The notes below the pieces were generated by a model that saw only the letters and a list, made by a program, of their open reading frames with translations, ran no database searches and was not told the DNA's origin. A DNA stretch of 64,000 nt from Sphingobacterium corticibacterium. Lineage in GTDB: Bacteria > Bacteroidota > Bacteroidia > Sphingobacteriales > Sphingobacteriaceae. Both the position numbers and the translations under genes were made by a program. Location: NCBI RefSeq assembly GCF_004208525.1, contig NZ_SGIT01000002.1, positions 806,001 to 870,000 of the forward strand, given 5' to 3'. Below, piece by piece: positions 24,169 to 33,290 of this stretch (its first letter is position 1; each line of letters begins with the position of its first letter).

Positions 24169-24960
24169 ATGTCATCAAACAATGTCGATAAGTACAAAGC
24201 GCCAGCTCTTGAGAAAGGGTTAGCCATCATCGAATACCTTGCACTACAGCCCTCGGCCCAATCACAATCGGAAATTGCAATTGGCCTAGAGAAGAGTCCG
24301 AATGAGATTTATCGTATGCTTGCTTCTTTAGAAACTAGGGGATATATACAGCGGGATCCTATTTCTTTGAAATATTCTCTCACGCTCAAACTCTACTATT
24401 TATCTCATCGGCATTCCTTAGTAGAAAAGCTACGTTCCGCAGCCTTGCAACCGATGAGACAGACTTCTTCTGTCATAGCGCAACCCTGCCATCTATCGGT
24501 ATTATTCAATGACAAGGTGCTGGTAGTGGCTTATAGTAAAAGTCCTCGCCCAATCGCCGTGATGATTGAGGAAGGCAATTTATACAATATTTTGACCACC
24601 GCATCGGGCAAGACTTTGCTTAGCTTTTTGGAAGACAATAGTAGAGAACAGGTATTGCTTCAGGATCCCGGCTATCAAAAATTATCCAAAGGGCAAAAAA
24701 GAGATTTTCAAAAAGAACTTGCACATATCAAGAAACAGGGCTACACCGAAATGCCCAGTTCGTATGCGCAAGGTATTATTGACTTTTCCGTACCCATAGG
24801 CCACACCTCTTCTGGCATTACGGCCTGCCTTACGGTCTCTAAGCTACTCACACTAGAAGATCAAAACGAGCCTTTACACGAAGAAATTATCCAAAAATTA
24901 CTCGCCTGCAAAAAAGAAATTGAAGGGAATCTAGGTTTAGCCTCCCTTCCAAAGGTATAA
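24169..24960 (+). CDS. IclR-family transcriptional regulator
   Basis: 263 residues and the only plus-strand gene. The N-terminal winged helix-turn-helix covers about residues 14-75 (LEKGLAIIEYLALQ, SEIAIGLEKSPNEIYRMLAS, RGYIQRD). The C-terminal effector domain has AQPCHLSVLFNDKVLVV, ASGKTLLSF and a final SYAQGIIDFSVPIG block. IclR proteins usually sense small organic acids or sugar acids and control neighbouring catabolic genes. It is divergent from the SusC/CoA-transferase operon across a 209-base gap and most likely controls it. Its 3' end faces the GH105 gene with only 9 bases between stop codons. A -7-like TATCTTTA lies at 24133-24140. Confidence 0.93.
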   Translation: MSSNNVDKYKAPALEKGLAIIEYLALQPSAQSQSEIAIGLEKSPNEIYRMLASLETRGYIQRDPISLKYSLTLKLYYLSHRHSLVEKLRSAALQPMRQTSSVIAQPCHLSVLFNDKVLVVAYSKSPRPIAVMIEEGNLYNILTTASGKTLLSFLEDNSREQVLLQDPGYQKLSKGQKRDFQKELAHIKKQGYTEMPSSYAQGIIDFSVPIGHTSSGITACLTVSKLLTLEDQNEPLHEEIIQKLLACKKEIEGNLGLASLPKV

Positions 24961-24969
24961 TGACGTCGT

Positions 24970-26328
24970 TTATTTCAGTTGCTCGTATTCTAGAGAAGCT
25001 AAGATAAAGGTTCCGATTGCCTTTCCTTCATTTTCAACGACCGTAACATCCTTCCCGGCAAGGTAATAATTGATTGTTCCAGTTCGGGAGGGATCTTTGG
25101 CGGGACCCAGTCCTGCCGAGGCACAACCCTTCACAATATCAACTCGGCCTCCTTCTGGATTCTCGCTCAAAAATTCTTTCAGAATTCCCTGATAGGCTTT
25201 CTCTGCGACAGAATGGTAGGATTCCTTGTCCAAAATCCCCAATCGGATTCCTTTGAGGTAGGCGTACGTAAAAATACAAGAGGCCGAAGACTCGAGATAA
25301 TTTGCAGCGTCTCCTATATTATAGACCTCTACTCCCATACGATCTCCTTGACCATCGGCGGTCGTGCTGGCATCATACTGCAACAGTTGATACCAAAGTC
25401 CCGATGCACTGTCCTGCCACCGTTTTAATCCTGCAGCTACTTGATTCGTTATCTCTACCATCTCTGCATAAGAGGAATGATCCTTAGGCATAAACTCGAG
25501 CACATCCACAAGCGCTGCAAAATACCAGCCCATACCGCGCGCCCAAAACTCCTGACTACAGCCTAAATAGGGAGCTTGCTGATTCGCCCAAAAAGAGTTG
25601 GAATCAGCCGGAGTTGCAGACCAAGCGTGGTAGTTCAGCTGCTTATCCGCATTGTAAGTTTTCTGATGAATGGTGGTAAATTGCCGCGTAATATCATCCC
25701 AGCTCTCCTTATAAATTGCGGTGTCCGTTACGCCAAACGTAGTTTCCCATTGCGCATAGATTGGCGAGCCCATGTATAGACCATCCAGCCACATCTGATT
25801 AGGATATATGGCTTTATGAAAGAATCCTCCTGCACCTGGCAAGTTCTCTGCAATCCGGGAATGATTGTATTTCAATGTATTTCGGATCAAGTCCACCGCA
25901 TTTCGATATCGTTGTGCGTCTTTGGTATTTCCTTTTCGCAATTCTTCCTCGTATAGTGTAAAATAGATACGCCCAGCCGGAAGGTCATCAATATTGCTAG
26001 GACGTAGCGCCGATCCTCCTTTGCTGTTGAGAATCATACTCCCATCTTCATTCAAGTTCAAATCAGCAAAAGCTTTTACGGATTGGTAATATTCTTCTTT
26101 CTCCGGATACTGCTTCCATGTTTCCAACACAGCCCCGGCTACGAGTCCGGACACGTAGTCCCAACCTGTAGAATCCAGCTTTGATTGATAATGCCTATTG
26201 CAATAAAAATCGCCCAGGCCATGCGATTCAACCATCTTTTGTGACCATATTACGGTATCGTTATCCCGTTGTTCTGTACAAGCCATCAATAGAAAGGGCA
26301 ATACAGTCAATATTAAATATTTCTTCAT
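24970..26328 (-). CDS. GH105 unsaturated rhamnogalacturonyl/glucuronyl hydrolase, lipoprotein
   Basis: I start at the ATG at 26326-26328 (MKKYLILTVLPFLLMACTE), which gives a lipobox at C17 and 452 residues; an ATG 36 bases upstream would hide this leader. The (alpha/alpha)6 fold of YteR/YesR proteins is shown by WDYVSGLVAGAVLETW, QMWLDGLYMGSPIYAQW (the Asp of LDG matches the catalytic aspartate) and FWARGMGWYFAALVDV. GH105 removes the 4,5-unsaturated uronic acid left by pectate or rhamnogalacturonan lyases. No lyase is present in this window, so that substrate must come from elsewhere. It is the last gene of the operon beginning with GH78 at 42732. Confidence 0.92.
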   Translation of the reverse strand: MKKYLILTVLPFLLMACTEQRDNDTVIWSQKMVESHGLGDFYCNRHYQSKLDSTGWDYVSGLVAGAVLETWKQYPEKEEYYQSVKAFADLNLNEDGSMILNSKGGSALRPSNIDDLPAGRIYFTLYEEELRKGNTKDAQRYRNAVDLIRNTLKYNHSRIAENLPGAGGFFHKAIYPNQMWLDGLYMGSPIYAQWETTFGVTDTAIYKESWDDITRQFTTIHQKTYNADKQLNYHAWSATPADSNSFWANQQAPYLGCSQEFWARGMGWYFAALVDVLEFMPKDHSSYAEMVEITNQVAAGLKRWQDSASGLWYQLLQYDASTTADGQGDRMGVEVYNIGDAANYLESSASCIFTYAYLKGIRLGILDKESYHSVAEKAYQGILKEFLSENPEGGRVDIVKGCASAGLGPAKDPSRTGTINYYLAGKDVTVVENEGKAIGTFILASLEYEQLK

Positions 26329-26378
26329 TTTATTTCTCTTATCAAATCTCTCACTAAAATACAATAATTAGCCAGACA

Positions 26379-27959
26379 TCACCTAAAGGTGACATACAAC
26401 AGCAGCATAACAACAAACAAGGCTCCCCAAGCCCATCTTACACGTTTGGTGGGCTTCTCTATCTGAAAACGAAACGCCATTTCATTTTCTTTTTCATAGG
26501 CAGATTTAGGCACGACCAAGGATAGGATTATGCCCAATATCAACAAGGCTAAAAACAAATAAAAAGAAAGCATGAGGTAGTGCGGCCAAAAAGCATACAC
26601 ATCTTTTGGGAAAACCCATAAATAACATACGCCTGTTCCAAGACTCAATACTGCACCGAAAGTTAACAGTGTATTAACCGCTGCCTTATTCGTACGTTTC
26701 CACAAGACAGCCATCAAAAAGATAACGGCAAGCGGTGGCGCTATAAAGCCTAAAATTGACTGAAATACATCAAAGAGGTTTAAACCTTTTATCTGATCAA
26801 TAGCAATAGCCACCAACACGGAAATCAAACAACCTACAATAATTGTATAACGTCCAATCTGTGTTACTTTGCGGCTGTCTGCTTGGGGATTGATATGCTT
26901 CAGATAGATATCCATGGTGTAAACCGTACTGAGCGAATTGAGTGATGAGCCGATCGTACCCACTAGTACCGCAATTAATACGACAATAACTAACCCATTT
27001 AAGCCTGTCGGGAAGAGGTTAGTAACCATCGTCATGTAGGCCAGCGATGGATCATCCAGTCCCGGGAACAGGATATAGCAAATAATACCTGTTAGGATAA
27101 AAAGCGGTAAAGAAAGGATCTTTAACCATGCGATAAAATTTACGCCCAGTTGTCCCTGTTCTAAGTTTTTTGCGCCTAAAACAGACTGTACCATTGCCTG
27201 ATCTGTACAGAAAAATGCAATGGCTGCGACCGGATAGCCCAGCGCGATGGCATACCAAGGATAATCCGGATCATCAGCCGGTTTAATCAAGGACCAATAT
27301 CCATCCGGGGTGCTATCCAGCAACGTCTGGATTCCACCTATCTTTGACAGCCCCAAAAATGTCAGCAATGCGGAAACAGCTATCAAGAGAATCATCTGGA
27401 AAATGTTAATCTTCGCCACCGTCCGCAATCCTCCGGTATAAGCAAACAGGCCCGCCAAGGCGACAAGTACAATAACCGATTGCCACATAGGAATACCCAA
27501 TATTTGTCGTACCAGAAAACCTCCTGCAAACAGCCCTAAAGATAACCAAGAGATCATCATCTTAACCAGCGAGTACCACGCTAAAATCGTTTGCGTGTCC
27601 GACCCATATCGCTTCCCCATAAATTCGGGAAGTGTACGCACCCCAGAAGACAGATAGCGAGGGGCAAAAACGACAGCTAGCAAAAAGAGGTATACAAACG
27701 CATACCAATCAAAATTCACAGCAACAATACCGGTAGTATAACCAACGGTCGCAAAAGCCAACAGCATGGAGGGACCGACATTCGTTGCCCACATATTAAA
27801 ACCAATACTATACCAACTCAGTGATTTTCCAGCGAGGAAATGCTCAGCTCCTTCGGCTTTCTTTCGGGAAGAAACAAGACCTATGACAATTAAGGCTATG
27901 AGGTATACGACTACGATAGCATAATCGTATATCGTCAATTTGTCTAACAGGTTGTTCAT
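26379..27959 (-). CDS. Sodium:solute symporter (SSS family)
   Basis: 526 residues with about 13-14 hydrophobic helices. SSS features are SSRKKAEGAEHFLAGKSLSW after the first helix, WATNVGPSMLLAFATVGYT, the LPEFMGKRYG motif and TIGSSLNSLSTVYTMDIY, which is part of the sodium site region. The closest functional types are bacterial sodium/sugar symporters (SglT-like). It probably imports a monosaccharide or unsaturated disaccharide produced by this operon. It lies 8 bases after the oxidoreductase and about 50 bases before the GH105 start. The ligand cannot be told from the sequence. Confidence 0.9.
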   Translation of the reverse strand: MNNLLDKLTIYDYAIVVVYLIALIVIGLVSSRKKAEGAEHFLAGKSLSWYSIGFNMWATNVGPSMLLAFATVGYTTGIVAVNFDWYAFVYLFLLAVVFAPRYLSSGVRTLPEFMGKRYGSDTQTILAWYSLVKMMISWLSLGLFAGGFLVRQILGIPMWQSVIVLVALAGLFAYTGGLRTVAKINIFQMILLIAVSALLTFLGLSKIGGIQTLLDSTPDGYWSLIKPADDPDYPWYAIALGYPVAAIAFFCTDQAMVQSVLGAKNLEQGQLGVNFIAWLKILSLPLFILTGIICYILFPGLDDPSLAYMTMVTNLFPTGLNGLVIVVLIAVLVGTIGSSLNSLSTVYTMDIYLKHINPQADSRKVTQIGRYTIIVGCLISVLVAIAIDQIKGLNLFDVFQSILGFIAPPLAVIFLMAVLWKRTNKAAVNTLLTFGAVLSLGTGVCYLWVFPKDVYAFWPHYLMLSFYLFLALLILGIILSLVVPKSAYEKENEMAFRFQIEKPTKRVRWAWGALFVVMLLLYVTFR

Positions 27960-27967
27960 GTTTCTTA

Positions 27968-29041
27968 TTACAAGTTAACACTATATTTTGTCAATAAATC
28001 ATGTGGACGGACAGGTTTGCCGGTCGCTAGCGACTCATCCATTGCCTGCAATAATGCAATGGTTCCGATTCCCTCTTTCATATCGGGGAATGCTGGTGTA
28101 TTTTCCCGAATGGCTTTCGCAAAGTGCTCCAAATAATTCTGATACTCGCCCGCGTGATGACTTTTACCTTCAAAACGAAAATAATGTTTTAGTTTATGCT
28201 CCCAGGTCAGCATTCTTTCCTCGCCCGTACGATCGGTGATCGCATAGCGCAAATCCATATAATCTGCCTGGCTACATCCTTCTGTGCCTCGGAGAATACA
28301 GCTCATCTCACTATCACGCGTAACGGGTTGCACGGGTCCGGTATAGGCACCACTCACACGCGCCACCCGACCATCTTCTGCTTTCAATATAAAATGCATC
28401 GTATCGGCATTTTGCAGGCCGCCTTTACGACCGTTTGCGCTAAGCATCCCATATCCCATCACTTCTTCGATATTAGGCAGGTACCAACGGATAAAATCAA
28501 CAGGATGACTCAATCCACCGTACAACCATTTAAATGAGGACTGTAGAGACCAAGGCTTTTCTAAGAACCAACGATGATCGGCATGGTAGTATCCTTCAAT
28601 CGTAATCAAGTCTCCTATCAATCCTTCCTCAAAATCTACTCGCTGTTTTTTCATGGGTTCGAAAAAGCGTGAACTCTGTCCCACGAAAACACGCTTTCCG
28701 GTTCGCTCGGCCAAGCTTAACAATTCGTTGGCGTCTGCCAGATTATCGATAAAAGGTTTTGTACATATCACATGTTTATCATGCTCCAAGGCCTGCTTGA
28801 TATGTGTGGCATGCAGGTGATCTGGTGTGTAAATAGCAATAGCTTCAATAGAGGGATTCTCCAAAAGATCTTCGTAACGTTGCGTATATGCCTGGAAATC
28901 GAATTCTTTCATACGCTTACGCCCTAATTCTTCATTCAGATCACAAATTTGCACTAATTCAATATGTTCGCTTTGTAAAGCGCCTGACATGGTACTTCTG
29001 CCTTCACCAAGCCCCAAAATACCTAATCTTAATTTCTCCAT
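27968..29041 (-). CDS. Gfo/Idh/MocA-family oxidoreductase
   Basis: 357 residues, cytoplasmic. It has a variant Rossmann motif LGILGLGEGRSTMSGALQS near the N-terminus, DLNEELGRKRMKEF, and YTPDHLHATHIKQALEHDKHV followed by ICTKPFID, where the usual EKP reads TKP and keeps the lysine. SSFKWLYGGLSHPVDFIRWY carries the conserved His/Asp pair. A sugar dehydrogenase or keto-sugar reductase role is expected. Placed after the beta-helix fusion and before the symporter, it may oxidise L-fucose or L-rhamnose, but an apiose dehydrogenase role cannot be excluded. Confidence 0.87.
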   Translation of the reverse strand: MEKLRLGILGLGEGRSTMSGALQSEHIELVQICDLNEELGRKRMKEFDFQAYTQRYEDLLENPSIEAIAIYTPDHLHATHIKQALEHDKHVICTKPFIDNLADANELLSLAERTGKRVFVGQSSRFFEPMKKQRVDFEEGLIGDLITIEGYYHADHRWFLEKPWSLQSSFKWLYGGLSHPVDFIRWYLPNIEEVMGYGMLSANGRKGGLQNADTMHFILKAEDGRVARVSGAYTGPVQPVTRDSEMSCILRGTEGCSQADYMDLRYAITDRTGEERMLTWEHKLKHYFRFEGKSHHAGEYQNYLEHFAKAIRENTPAFPDMKEGIGTIALLQAMDESLATGKPVRPHDLLTKYSVNL

Positions 29042-29048
29042 TTATATG

Positions 29049-31526
29049 TTATCTCTTATAAAAAATCCACGTTTCATTTGTTACGGTACCTGGAATACCT
29101 TCCTGATAGGTACCCATCAACTGGTTCCATTGCTCTACTTTCGGGTTATCTTTGGTCGTTAATGCATCGATCGCTGTAAAGTCCTTTCCTTTGGGAAAAG
29201 AAATGTATAGTAACAATTGCCGGCCATTCCGATATAGTAGCACTTCCTGAAATCTAGCATGGCAAAAGCCAGCAGCGACCTCCGGCCATTCTTCAAATTG
29301 CTTTTCATGATACCGGAAGTACTCCTGTTGTTTCGCTTCATCGTCCACCAGCTGGGCTGTTAATAGCACGAAATCAACATCGTCTACCTTCTTCGTGACA
29401 TCACAATGTTGCTGATCGAAGGTATAAAAAACATCATTGAACATCTTGACAACAACCGTTGGAAAACTGGCGAGCATCGCACTCGTCAATTTCTTCCCAC
29501 GCTCATCATCCGTCATTAACAACATATAATCGCCCCATTGATATACCTGTGGTTGTTCTATTCCCTGTCCTTCGGCAAATGCTACAAAAGCATCTTTCGA
29601 TAGTGATTGTTGCGGATTATATACTTGTACAAATACGGGCTTCGTAAAAGGCACATGCTGGTTAAAAGTATATCCCTCCCCAACCGGTTTTTTCCATTGT
29701 AGCAGATCGTGAAATGGTTCTTCTAAGCCGGCATTCAGCGCCTCCTTATCTGTTTCCGGGCCATTATTTTTCCAAACGACACCAGGGCCATTTGCATTTT
29801 TTAATATTTTATTTTCGGGGAACCAATTATGGGAGACGTCCATATAGGCTGATCCTTCATCCGTGTATAAATAAAACCAATGATCCGGAATATGTGCGTA
29901 AGGCGATACATAGATACTATCGATCTCATTCCATCGAATCTTTGTACCTGGCTGCGCCGATAATGTATATACTCCTGCTACATCATACATGAACTTACCA
30001 TAGCGTGTGATTCTATTCCTCTCCACGGTATTATTTTTCATGCTGTTAACCGTTGGCGTCCAACCCCAACCTAGGCTGATTCCCGAATACGCTATGTCGC
30101 TGATATCATTATGGGAAATATCTACACCTTGCACAAAGCCCGCACCTATTCCCACAGCTCCCCAATCTTCGTTCGCGGTATTATGGATAAGATTGTTACG
30201 AACAACAACTTCTCTTGATAGCACTCTTGCATCTTTGGGATTATACGGCAGATGCGCTTCGACTTGATCGTCGGAAAAAGTACCAATTAATACCGCATTA
30301 CCACCGATATCATGAAATATATTTCCCTCCAGACGATCGCGATAATTGCCTGCGCAAAAATCAAAACCTGTGGCTGCGAGATGACTAAACGTACAGTGTT
30401 CGAAATGTACATGCTGTGTATTTTTAAGTACAACAGCGCTGGTAGGGCGACCTACCCAAGCTTGATTTTCCAAACCTTTCTTATCAGGCGTACCCGGTTT
30501 ATCTAATTTGTAGGCTTCGTGGAAATACATACCTGCCTGTAGGGCAACATGACCATGCGTATTGGGTCTAAACCATGCCGTATGCTCGAAAGACAAGCCT
30601 TCTACCTGCACATGTGCTACGGGGTCTTCGAAGGTTCCATCTATCGCTAGAATAGTTTCTAAATAAGGAAATATAACATCCGCATGCACCAGGTCCTCTC
30701 CCTCACGCTTATAATAATAGACTTTCCCCTCATCTTCGTCCAAAAACCACTCGCCTGGTGTATCCAAGAACTGTAAGGCGTTGACCAAACGAAAGGCTGA
30801 ATTTCCCGACTCTTTCGACAGCCAGGGTTTAGGCCAAGGGTGTTCACTCTGTATCTTGCTCTCTGGCTGGTAGAAATATACCTCGATACTATCCTTATGC
30901 ACCACGGCATCTTTCACACGCAATTGGGCAATCGCCCACCATTGATGGATGAAAAACTCCATGCCCTCCACAAACTTGAAGTCTTTAAACACATTCGGGA
31001 TAATGGCCGTTTGCTTTTCAAAGTTCCAATTTAATATCCGGGGAAGCTCCATATCACCGTGGCTTTCGGCACGGATAGCTTTGCTATTGTTTACCCATAA
31101 TTGGCGGAAGTTAACGCGTTTTCCACCCACTTTAGGCGCATCAGCCACATAAATATGTTTTCCATGTTTCTTCCACCCTCCGATCGATCTCCCGCCCGAG
31201 AAAACAACCTTTCCGTCAAGCGGGCGTATCCTCGTAGGACTTGCTGCCGTACCGGTATCTTCCGGACGGAGCCGAATCGTTTGCTCGGGGAAATAAATAC
31301 CTGGTTTAACCCAGATATTAATTCCTTCCGAAATACTAGGATCGTTCAGTCGACGAAGCTCCCTTGCATGGCGGATCGCGTCTTCCAAAGAGCTATAGGG
31401 ATTCTCTATCGAACCATCGCTACGGATATTTCCGTCATTTTTTCCAACATAGATATCTGCAGCGCTGACCGAAACCGCCACGCAGAGCATACCTATCAAC
31501 CAAACGATCTTCTTACTAATCTTCAT
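29049..31526 (-). CDS. GH141-like beta-helix protein fused to an L-rhamnose-mutarotase-type domain
   Basis: 825 residues with signal peptide (cleavage near VSAAD). Residues about 24-600 form a right-handed parallel beta-helix that opens with DIYVGKNDGN and ENPYSSLEDAIRHARELR, then VFSGGRSIGGWK, a layout seen in GH141 (alpha-L-fucosidase or xylanase). Residues about 716-825 match L-rhamnose/fucose mutarotases (DUF718): YFRYHEKQFEEWPEV with the active-site histidine, LLYRNGRQLLLYISF, and PKVEQWNQLMGTYQEGIPG. Residues about 640-712 may be a degenerate copy of that small alpha/beta domain. It lies 8 bases after SusD and before Gfo/Idh. Release of an L-6-deoxysugar and help with its anomer conversion is inference. 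The GH141 assignment is by motif memory only. Confidence 0.8.
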   Translation of the reverse strand: MKISKKIVWLIGMLCVAVSVSAADIYVGKNDGNIRSDGSIENPYSSLEDAIRHARELRRLNDPSISEGINIWVKPGIYFPEQTIRLRPEDTGTAASPTRIRPLDGKVVFSGGRSIGGWKKHGKHIYVADAPKVGGKRVNFRQLWVNNSKAIRAESHGDMELPRILNWNFEKQTAIIPNVFKDFKFVEGMEFFIHQWWAIAQLRVKDAVVHKDSIEVYFYQPESKIQSEHPWPKPWLSKESGNSAFRLVNALQFLDTPGEWFLDEDEGKVYYYKREGEDLVHADVIFPYLETILAIDGTFEDPVAHVQVEGLSFEHTAWFRPNTHGHVALQAGMYFHEAYKLDKPGTPDKKGLENQAWVGRPTSAVVLKNTQHVHFEHCTFSHLAATGFDFCAGNYRDRLEGNIFHDIGGNAVLIGTFSDDQVEAHLPYNPKDARVLSREVVVRNNLIHNTANEDWGAVGIGAGFVQGVDISHNDISDIAYSGISLGWGWTPTVNSMKNNTVERNRITRYGKFMYDVAGVYTLSAQPGTKIRWNEIDSIYVSPYAHIPDHWFYLYTDEGSAYMDVSHNWFPENKILKNANGPGVVWKNNGPETDKEALNAGLEEPFHDLLQWKKPVGEGYTFNQHVPFTKPVFVQVYNPQQSLSKDAFVAFAEGQGIEQPQVYQWGDYMLLMTDDERGKKLTSAMLASFPTVVVKMFNDVFYTFDQQHCDVTKKVDDVDFVLLTAQLVDDEAKQQEYFRYHEKQFEEWPEVAAGFCHARFQEVLLYRNGRQLLLYISFPKGKDFTAIDALTTKDNPKVEQWNQLMGTYQEGIPGTVTNETWIFYKR

Positions 31527-31534
31527 GTTTTATT

Positions 31535-33277
31535 TTAATATCCGTCATTTTGACCAAACTCTTGCGGATTGGTGATCACATCTAAAAACTGTTGCGGAAT
31601 AGGTCTATTTACGTGATACGGTTGCATCGTCGTAATATCCTTATTATACGCCTGGACATAACTGTATAATTTACCTGTACGCTTTAAGTCAAACCACCTG
31701 ATATGCTCGCCACATAGTTCCCGACCACGCTCTTCCAAGATAAAATCGATATCCAGATCACTTTCGGTTATTAACATATCGCTTTCCTTGCCCGGTAAGG
31801 CAGCTCTTTCTCGCAATACGTTCATTAAATCCTTCGCCAGCGTTTTATTACCCCCTCCCATCATGGTCTCGGCCTCAGCCGCAATAAGATACATCTCTGC
31901 CAGCCGCATGACGATAACGTCCTTAGAGCCTACTTGTGAACCCGCTTCCGGTAAATCTGGATCATCGTACTTCATCAATGCCGGAAAGTGTACATTAAAT
32001 CGTGCATTTGTTGATACTCGTTCTCCATTATAGGTATCGTCGATGTCCACTAAGGCATAGGGAAGGTCTCTTTTTTCTTCTGTTATTTTTTTCTTGGTGA
32101 ATAAAAGTGCTAAATCGCCTCTGTTTAAAGTTGTTCCCGCCATACTTGCCGGTTTTTGAAAAGCGGCTAAATCATCTTCCGTCCAAGTATAGCTATTGAC
32201 ATTCAGATAATATTCCTCTCTAAACCAATCGCTATAGCGTCTATCCACCTCCTCATCATAAAGTTCCAACAAGTGGCGAGTCGGCATGAAACACATACTG
32301 GATTGCGAATTGCGGTCAGCACCGTAATACAGGTCGCGTACCATACCCGCTTTTTCGGAATATTTCGCTTTAAACCAAATATGCAATCGGTTAGGGTTAT
32401 TGGGTTGCGGATTGAGCGAATTGATGGTCGAATGTGTAATAAAAAACATAGCTTCTTTATTATTTTTATTATTCGCAGGACGAAAAACTTCTTCCGGCGT
32501 ATCATAAAGACTCACTTGCAATTCCGCTTGGTTGTTGATCACATATTGAGCCGCGTCTGAAGCCATCTTATAATATCTATCTTTCTCCGATGTCGACGAC
32601 TCATAGGCAACCCTAGTTAGCGCTACTCGGGCTTTCAGTCCATAAGCTGCCTTTTTAGTTGCACGCCCCTGATCTGTTGCCGGGATCGGCTGCACGGGTA
32701 AGTTCGCTATTGCGACATCCAAATCACTCAACATCAAATCATAAAATGCGGTGGCAGGAGAACGTTGAGCGGTAAGAACCACCGTCTTCGTCTCTTCTGT
32801 ACGCAGATCTATATCACCATACTGCTCGACCAGATGCCAATAGGCATAAGCCCGTAAAAAAGATAACTCTCCGATGCGTGCATTCTTCTCCTCTTCATTT
32901 GTAAAGGATACATCGGCAATACGCTCTAGGCCTGCGTTACAATAATTGACAATTTCATAAAACCTATTCCAGGTGTTCCGTATTTGTCCCGTAGTGGCGA
33001 CCAATTCTTCATATTTGGTCATCTGTCTACCGTAGCCCGTATTGGCGATATTAATCCAAAGATCCGTTCCACCTTCAGTCAACATCAAAATATCTTCTCG
33101 GCCATAAAATTGTGAACCGAAGTATACATACGCCGAATTAACGAGCGCATTGATTCCATTTTCCGTTGAAAAAACCACCTCTGATGTCGTTCCACCTGGA
33201 TTATATTCATCCAGCGTACATGCTGCTAATGTACCCGCTAAACCTATTCCTATTAAATATTTATATAAACGTTTCAT
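31535..33277 (-). CDS. susD: SusD/RagB outer-membrane glycan-binding lipoprotein
   Basis: 580 residues, lipobox LAAC (C20). SusD features are FSTENGINALVNSAYVYF, ARIGELSFLRAYAYWHLVEQYGD in the TPR-like core, and the terminal block ERGRELCGEHIRWFDLKR followed by NPQEFGQNDGY. It is longer than the other SusD in the window, so the two are not recent duplicates. It lies 13 bases after its SusC. The surrounding GH78, GH2, GH43-like and GH105 genes suggest a rhamnose- and galactose-bearing pectin fragment as ligand. Confidence 0.95.
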   Translation of the reverse strand: MKRLYKYLIGIGLAGTLAACTLDEYNPGGTTSEVVFSTENGINALVNSAYVYFGSQFYGREDILMLTEGGTDLWINIANTGYGRQMTKYEELVATTGQIRNTWNRFYEIVNYCNAGLERIADVSFTNEEEKNARIGELSFLRAYAYWHLVEQYGDIDLRTEETKTVVLTAQRSPATAFYDLMLSDLDVAIANLPVQPIPATDQGRATKKAAYGLKARVALTRVAYESSTSEKDRYYKMASDAAQYVINNQAELQVSLYDTPEEVFRPANNKNNKEAMFFITHSTINSLNPQPNNPNRLHIWFKAKYSEKAGMVRDLYYGADRNSQSSMCFMPTRHLLELYDEEVDRRYSDWFREEYYLNVNSYTWTEDDLAAFQKPASMAGTTLNRGDLALLFTKKKITEEKRDLPYALVDIDDTYNGERVSTNARFNVHFPALMKYDDPDLPEAGSQVGSKDVIVMRLAEMYLIAAEAETMMGGGNKTLAKDLMNVLRERAALPGKESDMLITESDLDIDFILEERGRELCGEHIRWFDLKRTGKLYSYVQAYNKDITTMQPYHVNRPIPQQFLDVITNPQEFGQNDGY

Positions 33278-33290
33278 GATAAATTCCTCC

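Noticed and set aside
24961..24969. Bidirectional terminator between the IclR and GH105 genes
   Set aside because: Only 9 bases separate the stops and no stable stem is visible.
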